Assembly: GCF_009792895.1 (NCBI RefSeq)
Contig: NZ_WSSC01000002.1
Span: 372,001-436,000 of the forward strand
Reading direction: 5' to 3'
DNA from: Pigmentibacter ruber
GTDB lineage: Bacteria > Bdellovibrionota_B > Oligoflexia > Silvanigrellales > Silvanigrellaceae
Length of the DNA stretch: 64,000 nucleotides
In this document: positions 1 through 10,200 of the stretch, piece after piece
Layout of the letters: every line of letters starts with the position of its first letter
Position numbering within the stretch: the stretch's first letter is position 1
Translations under genes and position numbers: made by a program
Notes under the pieces: model-generated
What the model was told of the DNA's origin: nothing
Databases searched by the model: none
What the model saw: only the letters and a program-made list of their open reading frames with translations

Positions 1-3000
1 AATGACAGTGATAAAATTTATGTAATAAGAAAAGGAAGTAATGACTATTTAACTATTAATACATCAAATATAGTTGACTTAATCGAACCAAATAATTTAA
101 AAAAACTCAATCATTTTAATGGCGTTTTTAAAAATTTATTAAGTAAAAAAACTCAAGAATTAGGTGAATTTAATGATGTTTTAAATAAGATTAAAGATTA
201 TTATAATAGGGTGAATATTGAGCGAAGAGATTCTTCTAGTAGTGTTAAATTTAGTTTAAATAGTTCAGAATCTTCATTAAACTTTAATAGCAGTGATTCT
301 GATGAAGACGCAAAAAATAACAGTAGTAAATCTTCTATATTAATTGATCAAGAAGATAACAAGCCATTTAAAAAACTTGCTAAATATTCATTTAAAGGTA
401 TTGATACATTAACTAGTGTAACAAATAAATATAATATTTTTATGACTCTTTTGAATACTCCGAGTACCTTAAAAAATATAACCTCATCATTTCAGCACGG
501 AATGATATTAGATGGAATAAGAGAAAGTTCAAATTTTACAGTTAATAATGCTGATCTCGTTTTGGATTTAATAAAATTTTCAAAAGGAAATTCTTTCTGG
601 TTACAGCATTCAAAAGCATTCAACAATATAAGCCGCACTCAGGTAGGATTAAATTTAGCTTCTGCTGGATTAGATGTATGGCAAGCAGTTGATTTATATA
701 AAGCAGCAGGAAGTTCAAAAGATTATAATCAAAAAATTGATTATATTATTAATGGAAGTTTTACTACTGCGAGGGCAGCTAGTTCAATTGGAACAGCAAT
801 TTTATTGCCATTATCAGCAAAATCTGGTCCAATTGGGGCAGCAATTGGATATACAATTATGTTTTCCCAAGGAACTTATAATGCTGTAAGAACTTCACAG
901 GAACTAAGAAGGCTCGGATTCAAAGAAGAAGATATCACAGTCAAATCAATGTTAAGTTTTTTTGGCCAATATGATAAAACGGAGGATCCTGCATATATCA
1001 CCAGAATAGAAACGATTAAACTTAAAACTGAAATAATACCAAATATTTTGAGAGAAAAAAATAAGGAGTTTTTCTCCTCACTTGGAACAAAAAATGAAAG
1101 CATAAATTTCTTTTTTAAAAAATTTATTTATCCTGACTTAGATCTATATATTCCTTACACTTTTGAAGAAATAATTACCGGTTGTGGATATGGAGCTTGT
1201 GCATCAAATAAAAAATCGGGAAAAAGGCTTGATAGCGAAAGTCATTTATGTTTGTCAAATAATATATATGTGAATGGAAATCATGCGAGTAAAAATAATT
1301 TATTAGAAGGACATTACAATGCTGTTTATTTAAACAGAGATATACTTGAGAAAAAATTTGCAGGAATACCTGCTGCACCAACTGGAAATTATTATTCACA
1401 TGGAAGTGTTCAATACTCAAATAACACCGTGCCTTGTCCAAGCCCCTCTTCAAGTAAACATATGCTTGAGCAAATCGCTGAATTATCAAGTGAAGAAGAA
1501 GCTAAATTAGCTACTATACCATTAAATAAACAGGCTAATTTATATTTACTTGGCTATGGTGATCAGGGTAAACATGGAAATATGATCCATACTATTATTG
1601 CTGATCAAAATAACAATAATTTATTTAATATTCATCCATCGACATATATGCTTCATTTAATTGGTGGAGAAAAAGATGACATTGTTGAGTTTTATGATCT
1701 ATTAAAATCAGAGAAGCAAGATAAAGGGTTTATTGATGGAGGTTTAGGCATTGATACTATTAGTTTAGAGGGAATAAAGAACAAAGATGTCACTGTTTCT
1801 TTAAATAGTAAAAAATCTTCTTTAGGACTTCCAATTTTTAAAAATATTGAAAATGTAATGGGTAGTCATGGAAATGATAAAATTTTTGGAAATGAATTAA
1901 ATAATTTTCTTTTTGGTAATAATGGCAATGATGAAATTGAAGGAGGTTCTGGTGATGATATTCTATTACCCGGTGAAGGGTATGATATTTTAGTTGGAGG
2001 AGAGGGCTCTGATCAGTATATTATAAATAAAAAAGATCTTAGTGAAAATAATCCTACATTTAAAATTATAAATAATTTTGATGCATCTAATGAACAAAAA
2101 CATGATGTTCTAGTCACTGATATTAAAAATCTGGTAACTATAAAAAATTCAAATAATTTGGATATAGGATATTTTGAAAATAATAAATTTATTAAAATTG
2201 CAGCTTTAAATGACTACTTTCTGTCTGAACAATATAAGCATTTAATTATTAGAGATAGTGCCGGTAATCAGTATTTTGGTCAGAATGGCAACTTATATTC
2301 AGATTATTCTGATTATCATAAATTAGATACAATTATGTTTAAAGAAATTAGTAATATTGATTTATCAAAAGAAAATAAAGAAGTAAAACTTATTGATAAT
2401 GTGCAAAATGCAATAGGAACAACTTTAGATAATGAAATAATAGGAAATCAATATGATAACTTATTAATTGGGAATGGAGGATATGATAAAATTTGGGGAA
2501 ATCAAGGAAATGACTCTATTTCAATTGATATGAACTCTAATAGAAAAAATGTAGATTCGGAAGATTATCTTAATGAATCATTCCTAAACTTTTTTGGCTA
2601 TTATTCAAAAGCCGAATTAGATGGAGGTGAAGGAAATGATAGCTATATCTTAAATTTCACACAAACTGATTCTATAGATAAAGAATTTTATGTTTCTATT
2701 AATAATTATGATAAAAATAAAAGTATTGATAATTTAATAATTAACAATTTTAATTTAGAGATTAAAAAAGTTATATTTTCAAAATTCTATTCAACAGATT
2801 TAGATTTTAATAATTCTTTAAAAATTGAACTTGAAGATATAAATTTAAAAAAATACTATGTATATATTAAAAAATATTTTGATTCAGAAGAAAATCAACA
2901 CTTGCAAGTACAATTTGGAGATAAAATTGTATTATCTGTTAATGATATTAACAGTATAATAAATACTTTATCTGATAATAAAAATGAGTATGTTATTCAT

Positions 3001-3345
3001 TTTGATAATGAATTAAATTTTGATGAAATGAAAGAAAATAATTATTACTTCATTGATAGTGAAAAAATACAGAACAATATTTATTCTATAAATTATTTTC
3101 TTTCTTTTAAAAAGAATAAGGTTAAAATGGCTAAATTTCAAGAAAATTTAATATTAAATTTTATAAATATAGATGAAAAAAGTAATTATTCAATACTATA
3201 TTTAAAAGACTATTTTAAAAACAAAAATAAATTCCAAAATTTATCCATTGAAACTAATTCCAAAATTCTTTTCTCTGAGGTTGATTTTCAAAAATATGTA
3301 TCAGAGCTTTTAAATGGAGAGATCCAAGAATTTGAAATTAAATAA
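1..3345 (+). CDS. RTX-repeat exported/toxin-like protein, 5' end outside the window
   Basis: The frame is open from base 1 without a stop, so the gene begins upstream of the window; the GTG at 211 is only the first start-like codon inside it. Visible parts in order are a Ser/Asp/Glu-rich linker (about 220-350), a helical and hydrophobic region (about 390-930) with small-residue-rich segments that recall pore-forming regions of large clostridial-type toxins, a conserved block containing GYGDQGKHGNMIHT (about 1550-1600), RTX calcium-binding nonapeptides (about 1861-2018), a second RTX cluster (about 2434-2515) and a final GGEGND motif (about 2626). The protein aligns collinearly with the product of 7240-11493, so the two are paralogues. 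RTX motifs bind calcium and are typical of secreted proteins; the pore reading is inference. Its 3' end overlaps the convergent EamA gene by 8 bases. Confidence 0.85.
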   Translation, partial: NDSDKIYVIRKGSNDYLTINTSNIVDLIEPNNLKKLNHFNGVFKNLLSKKTQELGEFNDVLNKIKDYYNRVNIERRDSSSSVKFSLNSSESSLNFNSSDSDEDAKNNSSKSSILIDQEDNKPFKKLAKYSFKGIDTLTSVTNKYNIFMTLLNTPSTLKNITSSFQHGMILDGIRESSNFTVNNADLVLDLIKFSKGNSFWLQHSKAFNNISRTQVGLNLASAGLDVWQAVDLYKAAGSSKDYNQKIDYIINGSFTTARAASSIGTAILLPLSAKSGPIGAAIGYTIMFSQGTYNAVRTSQELRRLGFKEEDITVKSMLSFFGQYDKTEDPAYITRIETIKLKTEIIPNILREKNKEFFSSLGTKNESINFFFKKFIYPDLDLYIPYTFEEIITGCGYGACASNKKSGKRLDSESHLCLSNNIYVNGNHASKNNLLEGHYNAVYLNRDILEKKFAGIPAAPTGNYYSHGSVQYSNNTVPCPSPSSSKHMLEQIAELSSEEEAKLATIPLNKQANLYLLGYGDQGKHGNMIHTIIADQNNNNLFNIHPSTYMLHLIGGEKDDIVEFYDLLKSEKQDKGFIDGGLGIDTISLEGIKNKDVTVSLNSKKSSLGLPIFKNIENVMGSHGNDKIFGNELNNFLFGNNGNDEIEGGSGDDILLPGEGYDILVGGEGSDQYIINKKDLSENNPTFKIINNFDASNEQKHDVLVTDIKNLVTIKNSNNLDIGYFENNKFIKIAALNDYFLSEQYKHLIIRDSAGNQYFGQNGNLYSDYSDYHKLDTIMFKEISNIDLSKENKEVKLIDNVQNAIGTTLDNEIIGNQYDNLLIGNGGYDKIWGNQGNDSISIDMNSNRKNVDSEDYLNESFLNFFGYYSKAELDGGEGNDSYILNFTQTDSIDKEFYVSINNYDKNKSIDNLIINNFNLEIKKVIFSKFYSTDLDFNNSLKIELEDINLKKYYVYIKKYFDSEENQHLQVQFGDKIVLSVNDINSIINTLSDNKNEYVIHFDNELNFDEMKENNYYFIDSEKIQNNIYSINYFLSFKKNKVKMAKFQENLILNFINIDEKSNYSILYLKDYFKNKNKFQNLSIETNSKILFSEVDFQKYVSELLNGEIQEFEIK

Positions 3346-4243
3346 AATTTTCAAGCAATTTTTTTAATTTAATATTTTCTTGATTTGAGTATTTCTTAGT
3401 AATTAGCATTAAACCTAAAACAATTAGGAACATTCCAGCTATTGATGCAATTGAAAAAATTCCTTTAAAGAAAATATAATCGAAAATACTAGTTAAAATA
3501 GGTACACAATAAAGTAAACTAGTTGTTTTTACTAATTTACCAGAATTTAATAGATTATAGTATAAAATAACAGCGAATACTGAAACAACTATTGAAATCC
3601 AGAAGATTGAAAATACTAACATTAAGTTATAGATAAAATATATAGGTTCAATAAATAAAGTAAGAAATCCTATAACTAAAAAACTTCCCAAGTAATGGAT
3701 AAATAATTTAACGTATAAAGAAACATTTGAACTATATTTATTCTGAAAAATACTCCCAAAAGTTATTCCAATAAGAGATATTAATGCATAAAATATACCT
3801 AGGTAGTTTGTGCTGCCAATTATTAAATTACTTGCAACTGTAAAAATTAAGCCAATTGTTGATAAAATTATACCAATTTTTTGAGGAAAATTTGTTTTTT
3901 CAGAACTTATAAATAAAGTGAGAAGAGGTTGCATACCTAAAATAATTGCAATAAATCCCGGTGATGTTTTTTGCCCGAATGATAAAAAAATAAATCCAAG
4001 ATACATTGTTTGGAGAAAAAAACCTGTTCCTAAGATTTGGAAAAAATCTTTCACTGAAATTTTTGTCGATATTTTATTAATTGTGAGAAATAGGCCAATA
4101 AAAATACTAGCTATTAAAAGCCGAATTGTCAAAAGAAGAAAAGGGGAACAGTATTTTAGTCCTACATTTGCAAAAAGATATCCACTCGACCACAGAAGAA
4201 CAAAAGTAGCTGGGATAATGATATAGGTTATTTTTTTTAGCAT
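3338..4243 (-). CDS. EamA/DMT-family transporter
   Basis: A 301-residue inner-membrane protein with about ten predicted hydrophobic helices in two halves, the usual layout of drug/metabolite (EamA) transporters. The N-terminus has a WSSGYLFANVG segment matching the family's common first helix (W-S-S/G-xx-F). Substrate cannot be told; relatives export amino acids, metabolites or drugs. It lies on the opposite strand between the two RTX paralogues, converging on the first with an 8-base overlap, and is transcribed in the same direction as the upstream membrane protein at 4382-6325 (gap 138 bases), so a shared transcript is possible. A second EamA protein is at 16595-17476. Confidence 0.85.
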   Translation of the reverse strand: MLKKITYIIIPATFVLLWSSGYLFANVGLKYCSPFLLLTIRLLIASIFIGLFLTINKISTKISVKDFFQILGTGFFLQTMYLGFIFLSFGQKTSPGFIAIILGMQPLLTLFISSEKTNFPQKIGIILSTIGLIFTVASNLIIGSTNYLGIFYALISLIGITFGSIFQNKYSSNVSLYVKLFIHYLGSFLVIGFLTLFIEPIYFIYNLMLVFSIFWISIVVSVFAVILYYNLLNSGKLVKTTSLLYCVPILTSIFDYIFFKGIFSIASIAGMFLIVLGLMLITKKYSNQENIKLKKLLENFI

Positions 4244-4381
4244 TTTAGACTCATTAATTATAAATAAAATTTTTTATATCTGGATAAAAAGCCCCAAAGA
4301 AAAGTTATAAAATCAAAAGTAATTTAAATTTTTATAAAAATCAATGAATTGAAGAAACATAATTTATGATAATTGGATTTG

Positions 4382-6325
4382 CTAATTAACTTTTTTTACA
4401 CAAACATGGTAGAATTGAGTTTCTTTACAAAAATTTTCAGCTGAATTCAAAGAACTTTCAAAAGTCTTTGAGTAAATTTTATCAAAATAGTATATATAGT
4501 TTTCTTTCAATTGGCTTTTTTCTAACTCTTTATAAATAATTTCAGAAAATTTAGTTTCTGCCTTTAAATCATTTCTTGCTAAATAACCAACATTTGTTTG
4601 ACATCTTTTTTGTGCGCATAAATATTCTATAGTATGATAATTTTTCTCACTACCTGTTGGATAACCAATAATTATATTTCTTTTTGCATTAAGAAATGAA
4701 TTTAATACTGAATATAATTCATGGTCGTAATTTGGTTTTGAGTCAAAAGAATAACTATTTTTTATAAGATAGTTTATGTCATAAATTTGGATAATCAAAA
4801 GGAGTGATAAAATAAATAGTTTTTTGATTTTGGAAAAATCAAGTTTTAAAAAACTGTATAACGACAAAATTGCCAATAAATAAGTTACTGGCCATAAAAA
4901 TCTTCCATTAGATCGAAAAATTGATAAAATATTATAAATATCATTTGTAAGTGGAAGGCTAAATAACTTTTTTTCCCCAAATGAAATATGTGGGGATAAA
5001 GAAATTAAAATAGCGACCAAAATACTTAAAAGAAATCCTATATTTTTTTTAGATTTAAGAAAATAAAAGCTAAATTTATTTGTTATCAATAAAGATGAAA
5101 ATAAAATAATTAAGCCAAATCCAAGATAATTAAAAGATTCATACTTAGATGTATTTATTGGAATAACTTTTAGAATATTTGAGAACTCTTCTGATGTCGG
5201 ATTAAAAAATGATAAAATATTAGCTGAAAACGATCCGTATGCATAGTCAGCGGTACCATCTATATGAAAATATCCAATAATAAAAAATGACAAAAACACA
5301 CTAGATATGGTAATTATAAAATGTTTTAAAGTATTTTTTATTTTTAAATTTGAATTGATAAATTCTTGGAATAGAAAGAAAGAATAAAAAATTGTTAGCA
5401 AAAAGCTAATATATGGATGGATCCATGCAGATATTATCAAAATGAATGAAAATAATTTTAATTTAAAATTTAAATTTAATTTTGCTATATATAAATATAA
5501 TGAAATTAAAATTAGCCAATGACATTCTAAATTCATATGCAAATATCTATGTAAAAAAACTGGAAATAAATATATAAAAAGGGAAGAAATGATTGTTAAT
5601 AATAAATTTCGATTAAAAACTCTAATAATTAGTAGTGACATCCATGCTTGCAGGAAATTACAAATAATTAGCCAAAATCCAAAATATTGATAACCTGAAG
5701 GTAAAATATATTTAAATATAAAAGCAAATAGGGGTAAAGAATCTGTATATCCAACGGAGGTACCCATTGGAAAATTCATTGTATAGTGAACTCCGAGAGG
5801 GAAAGTTAGCTGACTAGTTTGATATGTATACCATCCTAAATAATTTTGGATTAAATCTCCTGAATTCATCCAATTTACATTGCTAGGATCTAATATTCTA
5901 AATGAAAATTTTGCATTGAATACTAGAAAAGAAATAACAGTAATTATTAAAAATGAGATATAAAAATTCCTTTTATCACTCATATTATCGATATAATTAA
6001 AGGTTTTTATAAAATTATTTTTAAATGAATTAAAAAATTGAATGCTTAAAAATGAAATAGAGGATAATAATTTTTTGATATACGCTCTATATTTTAATAA
6101 GAAAAATAAAAAAATGCATAGGATAAATATTAAGATTGGTATACCATACAAACGTATATTTATGTGCATACATGCTGAGTTTGATAATTCATTAAGACAA
6201 TATTTTTTAACCCATCTAATTTGTGAGAAATAACCTATTATAGTTATAGTAATGGAAAATAAAAAGAATAAAATGTTTCCTTTTTTCTTTTTAACTAGAT
6301 AATCAAGCCAATTGTTGAAATTCAT
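4382..6325 (-). CDS. Large multi-spanning membrane protein, DUF6311-like (possible GT-C glycosyltransferase)
   Basis: A polytopic membrane protein with many hydrophobic helices. The first large loop has GDLIQNYLGWY, then PLGVHYTMNFPMGTSVGYTDS, an acidic, aromatic pattern typical of GT-C-fold lipid-linked sugar transferases and of the DUF6311 family. A soluble C-terminal part of about 110 residues with several cysteines follows the last helix. I chose the ATG at 6325 (647 residues) because GAGGG stands 7 bases upstream; an ATG 33 codons earlier (6424) has no visible ribosome-binding site and adds a non-membrane stretch. The likely role is transfer of sugar in envelope or glycoprotein assembly at the inner membrane, but donor and acceptor are unknown. 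Confidence 0.7.
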   Translation of the reverse strand: MNFNNWLDYLVKKKKGNILFFLFSITITIIGYFSQIRWVKKYCLNELSNSACMHINIRLYGIPILIFILCIFLFFLLKYRAYIKKLLSSISFLSIQFFNSFKNNFIKTFNYIDNMSDKRNFYISFLIITVISFLVFNAKFSFRILDPSNVNWMNSGDLIQNYLGWYTYQTSQLTFPLGVHYTMNFPMGTSVGYTDSLPLFAFIFKYILPSGYQYFGFWLIICNFLQAWMSLLIIRVFNRNLLLTIISSLFIYLFPVFLHRYLHMNLECHWLILISLYLYIAKLNLNFKLKLFSFILIISAWIHPYISFLLTIFYSFFLFQEFINSNLKIKNTLKHFIITISSVFLSFFIIGYFHIDGTADYAYGSFSANILSFFNPTSEEFSNILKVIPINTSKYESFNYLGFGLIILFSSLLITNKFSFYFLKSKKNIGFLLSILVAILISLSPHISFGEKKLFSLPLTNDIYNILSIFRSNGRFLWPVTYLLAILSLYSFLKLDFSKIKKLFILSLLLIIQIYDINYLIKNSYSFDSKPNYDHELYSVLNSFLNAKRNIIIGYPTGSEKNYHTIEYLCAQKRCQTNVGYLARNDLKAETKFSEIIYKELEKSQLKENYIYYFDKIYSKTFESSLNSAENFCKETQFYHVCVKKVN

Positions 6326-7239
6326 GCATAAACCCTCAAGATAAATACTTAAGAAGTGATCATATATATAAAATTTTAATTCGTAAATAGCTTTTTTATA
6401 ATTTTTTTCAATTAGGTATAACATAAAAAAACTTTTTTATAATTAAATAATTCAAATTTGAATCATTATAATTACAACTTCAAATATTTTAAATAATAGA
6501 TATATTTAAATGATAAAAGATAATATAAAAACTACTTTTAATTTGGCAATAATAGTTTAAGATATTTATTAAATATGCTTATAAAATTCTTAACTTTTCA
6601 AAGTAATTATTTAGTTTAATTTTTTATATCTTATTTTAAGATTAAGTCAGCGAAGATATTTATTATAATTATAATAATTTTTCGTAGTAAATAGGATATG
6701 GATGTTTTTTATAAACATCCCAGATATTGAAAAATTTATAAGAGTTGGAGATAAAGCTGAAATAAGTGCTAATGATTAAATTTTATATACAAGAAAATGC
6801 AATTCTAATCTAAAAGCACAATGACTAAAATTGAGAGAAAGTAAATTTTATTTTTTATAGTAATCCAGTTAAATATAAAACATAACTATTTATTGATAAA
6901 TTAATAATTGTTAAAAAATAAAATTTATAATTCATAAAATATTATAAAATTTTAAAAATATCAATATATTATATAAAATTAATTTTTACTTTTTGTTAAG
7001 TGATTTAAAGTTTTGTACTTTTTTGTTTTAATACAATAGTAATACAAGTAAAAAAAAAATTAATTTATTTAATTATTTATTAATAAAATAATATTACATA
7101 TTTTTTGGAAATAAATTTGATAAATTTTTAAAAATAAGTAAATTAAAAAACTTGTTTTTGTTAACTTGTATAAAAGAATAGATTTTCTTTTGTTTATATA
7201 AAAAATTTTAATTTATTATTAATAGGAACGAAAAAAAAG
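6326..7239. other. Long AT-rich intergenic region upstream of the RTX lipoprotein gene
   Basis: About 0.9 kb without a convincing gene. It separates the divergent membrane-protein gene (4382-6325) and the RTX lipoprotein gene (7240), so it should carry both promoters. It contains an 8-bp perfect hairpin (GGATGTTT/AAACATCC, 6700-6720) without a following T-run, and just after it a short frame that reads like decayed coding sequence (roughly 6721-6777, ending in TAA). No RNA gene or insertion sequence was recognised. Confidence 0.6.
6700..6720. repeat. Short perfect inverted repeat
   Basis: GGATGTTT and AAACATCC form an 8-bp stem with a 5-base loop inside a very AT-rich region. It lacks a T-tract on either side, so it is not a standard terminator; it could be an operator or chance. 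Confidence 0.35.
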
Positions 7240-10200
7240 ATGAAATTAGTAAGTATTAAAAATACATCCAAATTTTCTTTGCTACTATTTGCTGCAACAG
7301 CTATGTATGGTTGCAAGAAAAATGAAAATTCAAACGAGCAGCATGAATATAAAAATATTGCCATGGAAGCTGCAGCATGTGGTGTGGAAGTAGTTGAAAT
7401 AGAAGAAGTTAAAAAACATTTGAGCTTAAAAGAAGATCAACTTGAATATGCAAAAAAATTAGGAAAAATTAATAAAGTTGCTTTTTCTGAATTGTACATA
7501 CAATATCAGAGAATTAATGATATGATAGAATTTTTAAACAAAACAAAATTAAAAAATGGAACAAATGAATTTATAGATTCTAAGTTAGAATATTTTAATG
7601 ATGAGAAGAATATAATATTAAAAGTAATTTCAGAAATGAAACGAAATGATACTTTAGTATCTATAGATACTAATCATCCAAATAAAAAACCAATTTTAAA
7701 TACTTTCGATGCAAACAAAAAAACTATTCAAGTTATTGATACAGTAACTAAAAAAGTAGACATACACAAATTAAACGAGAATGATCTACAAAAATTGATT
7801 AACTATGATGACATTATAAATAAAAGTTTGACTAGTAAATTCTCCACTGGAAAATTAACAAAAGTTAAAAAATTTGCTTTTAAGGGTGTAGAAAAGTTTG
7901 CAAGTGGAGCCAATAAGTATAATGTTCTTATGAACTTTGTTACAATGCCAAATGCTTTAAGTAATATTAATACTTCGTTTCAAAATGGTAATTATAGCAC
8001 AGGAATCAGAGACTCCCTGCATTTTTCAGCCAATAATGCAGATCTTTTTTTAGATTTATATAAAGCTAGTAAAGGCGCTGCTTATTGGAATGGTCATCAG
8101 AATACTTTTAAAAATATTACTAAACTTCAAATAGCTCTAAATTTAGCTTCTGCGGGATTTGAAGTCTACAATGCAGTAGAATTATTTAAAGCTGCAAGTT
8201 TAGAAACTGATCCTTATAAAAAACAAGATTATCTTGTCAATGCAAGTTTGAATACCGCAAGTGCTGTAACTTCTGTTGGAACTGCGCTATTACTCCCTTT
8301 ATCAGCAAAAGCAGGACCAATAGGTGCTGCAGTCGGTTTTTCGATTATGTTTTCGCAAGGCACATATAATGCCGTTCGAACTGCAGATGAATTACGCCGA
8401 TTAGGTTTTGCTGAAAATTATGCTGTACCAAGAGCTGTAGAAACATTTTTTGGGCTTTACCAAATTGAAAAAGATTTAAAAGTAAAAACAAAGAAGACAG
8501 CTTTACATATTCAAGACAGCTATATTCCAGAAATCATGAAAAAGAATAATGACTTATTTTTTGCTGATATACTTAAAAATAGTTATTCTAACTTATATTT
8601 TATAAATAAAATAATATACCCAAAAATAGATCTTTATGTTCCTTATACAAATTATAAATATATATATGATCATGATGAAATAAGTTCTTATACAACAACT
8701 ACTGAGACAAGATTAATAAAAAATGAGGATCATATTTGCTTAACAAATAATTCTTATTTTGCAGAAAAATCTGATAGTTTAGAAAATTTACATAATATTT
8801 CTATCCAAAAATATTCAAGTAATTTAGAACTTAAATCTGCTTCAAAAGAAGTACCTACACCAGAACCAATACATAAAAAGTATTATTCTATGTCAGAATC
8901 TCATTCCAGTATCAATGCTTCTGTAAGAAAAGACTTATCTTTTTCATATCCAAATCCCACAGAACCTTGTCCTATTGTAAATAAAAATACGAATATGCTT
9001 TCAAAACAAGCTCAACTTTCAGCTGAGCAGAATAATTTATTAGCTAATATTCAAGAAAATAAAAAGGCTAATCTTTACTTAGTAGGATATGGTGATCAAG
9101 GTCGTCATGGTAATATGATTCACACCATAGTAGCAGAAAGAAATTCAATAAACTTATTTAATATCCATCCTGCAACTTACTTAGCGCATATTGAAGGTGG
9201 AGAGAAAGATGATATTTTTGAATTTTATGATGAAATACAGAATAAAATACAAGATAAAGGATATATTGATGGTAATAAGGGAATCGATACTGTAAATTTG
9301 CAAGCTTTTATTGGAAAAAGTACTACAATTAGTCTAGATCAAAATATAAAAGTAACTTCAAATTTACCTGAATTTAGAAATATAGAAAATATAGTTGGTT
9401 CTAATCAAAGTGACACAATTCATGGAAATAACCAAAACAATGTTTTCTTTGGAAATAATGGAGACGATAAACTATTTGGTTATGATGGAAATGATGTTCT
9501 TTATTCTGGTAAAGGTAAAGATTTTCTTGCTGGTGGATCAAAAAGTGATACCTATGTCATATTAAAAACTGATCTATATAATTCAGGTATTAGTAATTTA
9601 TCTGAAAATTTAGATAAAATAGAAACAGGTTTAACAAAAATAGATACTGAAATAAAAAGAATAAATATAGCTAAAAATGAAATAAAATCTAAAATAAATG
9701 AAATTAAAAATTATAGAGAGTCATATTTTAGAAGTGCAAATTATTCGCCTGATATATATCTTCCAAGTATTAAATATTTTGATTATGTACATCTTGATTT
9801 CAATGAGGTAGCTAAAAACTTTAAAATAAATATAGATGATTTTAGAAAAAGTATAATAAATATAGAAGATAATATAAAAGATGGGAGAGTTTTTGGTGAT
9901 TTGAATGAAATAAAACAAAAATTGAATTCATTTAATACTATTAATGCGGAATATGAAGCATTAATAAAGAATCTTGAATCAATTGTAAGGCTAGAAAATG
10001 AAAATGGACATTTTTGGGTGAGTGATAGAATAAACTCTTATGAAGTTGAATTAGCTAAATTAATCCAACAAGATAATTTTTCAAGTATTTTAGTTGATAT
10101 ACAAAAAAAATATACTTCATTTAAATCAGAAATTCAATCAATTAATGAAAACTATAAGAAAAATTTAGATGGAATAAAAGTAATTGATAATTATGATTCT

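Noticed and set aside
6325-6424. Longer N-terminus for the DUF6311-like protein
   Set aside because: No ribosome-binding site before 6424, whereas ATG 6325 has GAGGG at a good distance.
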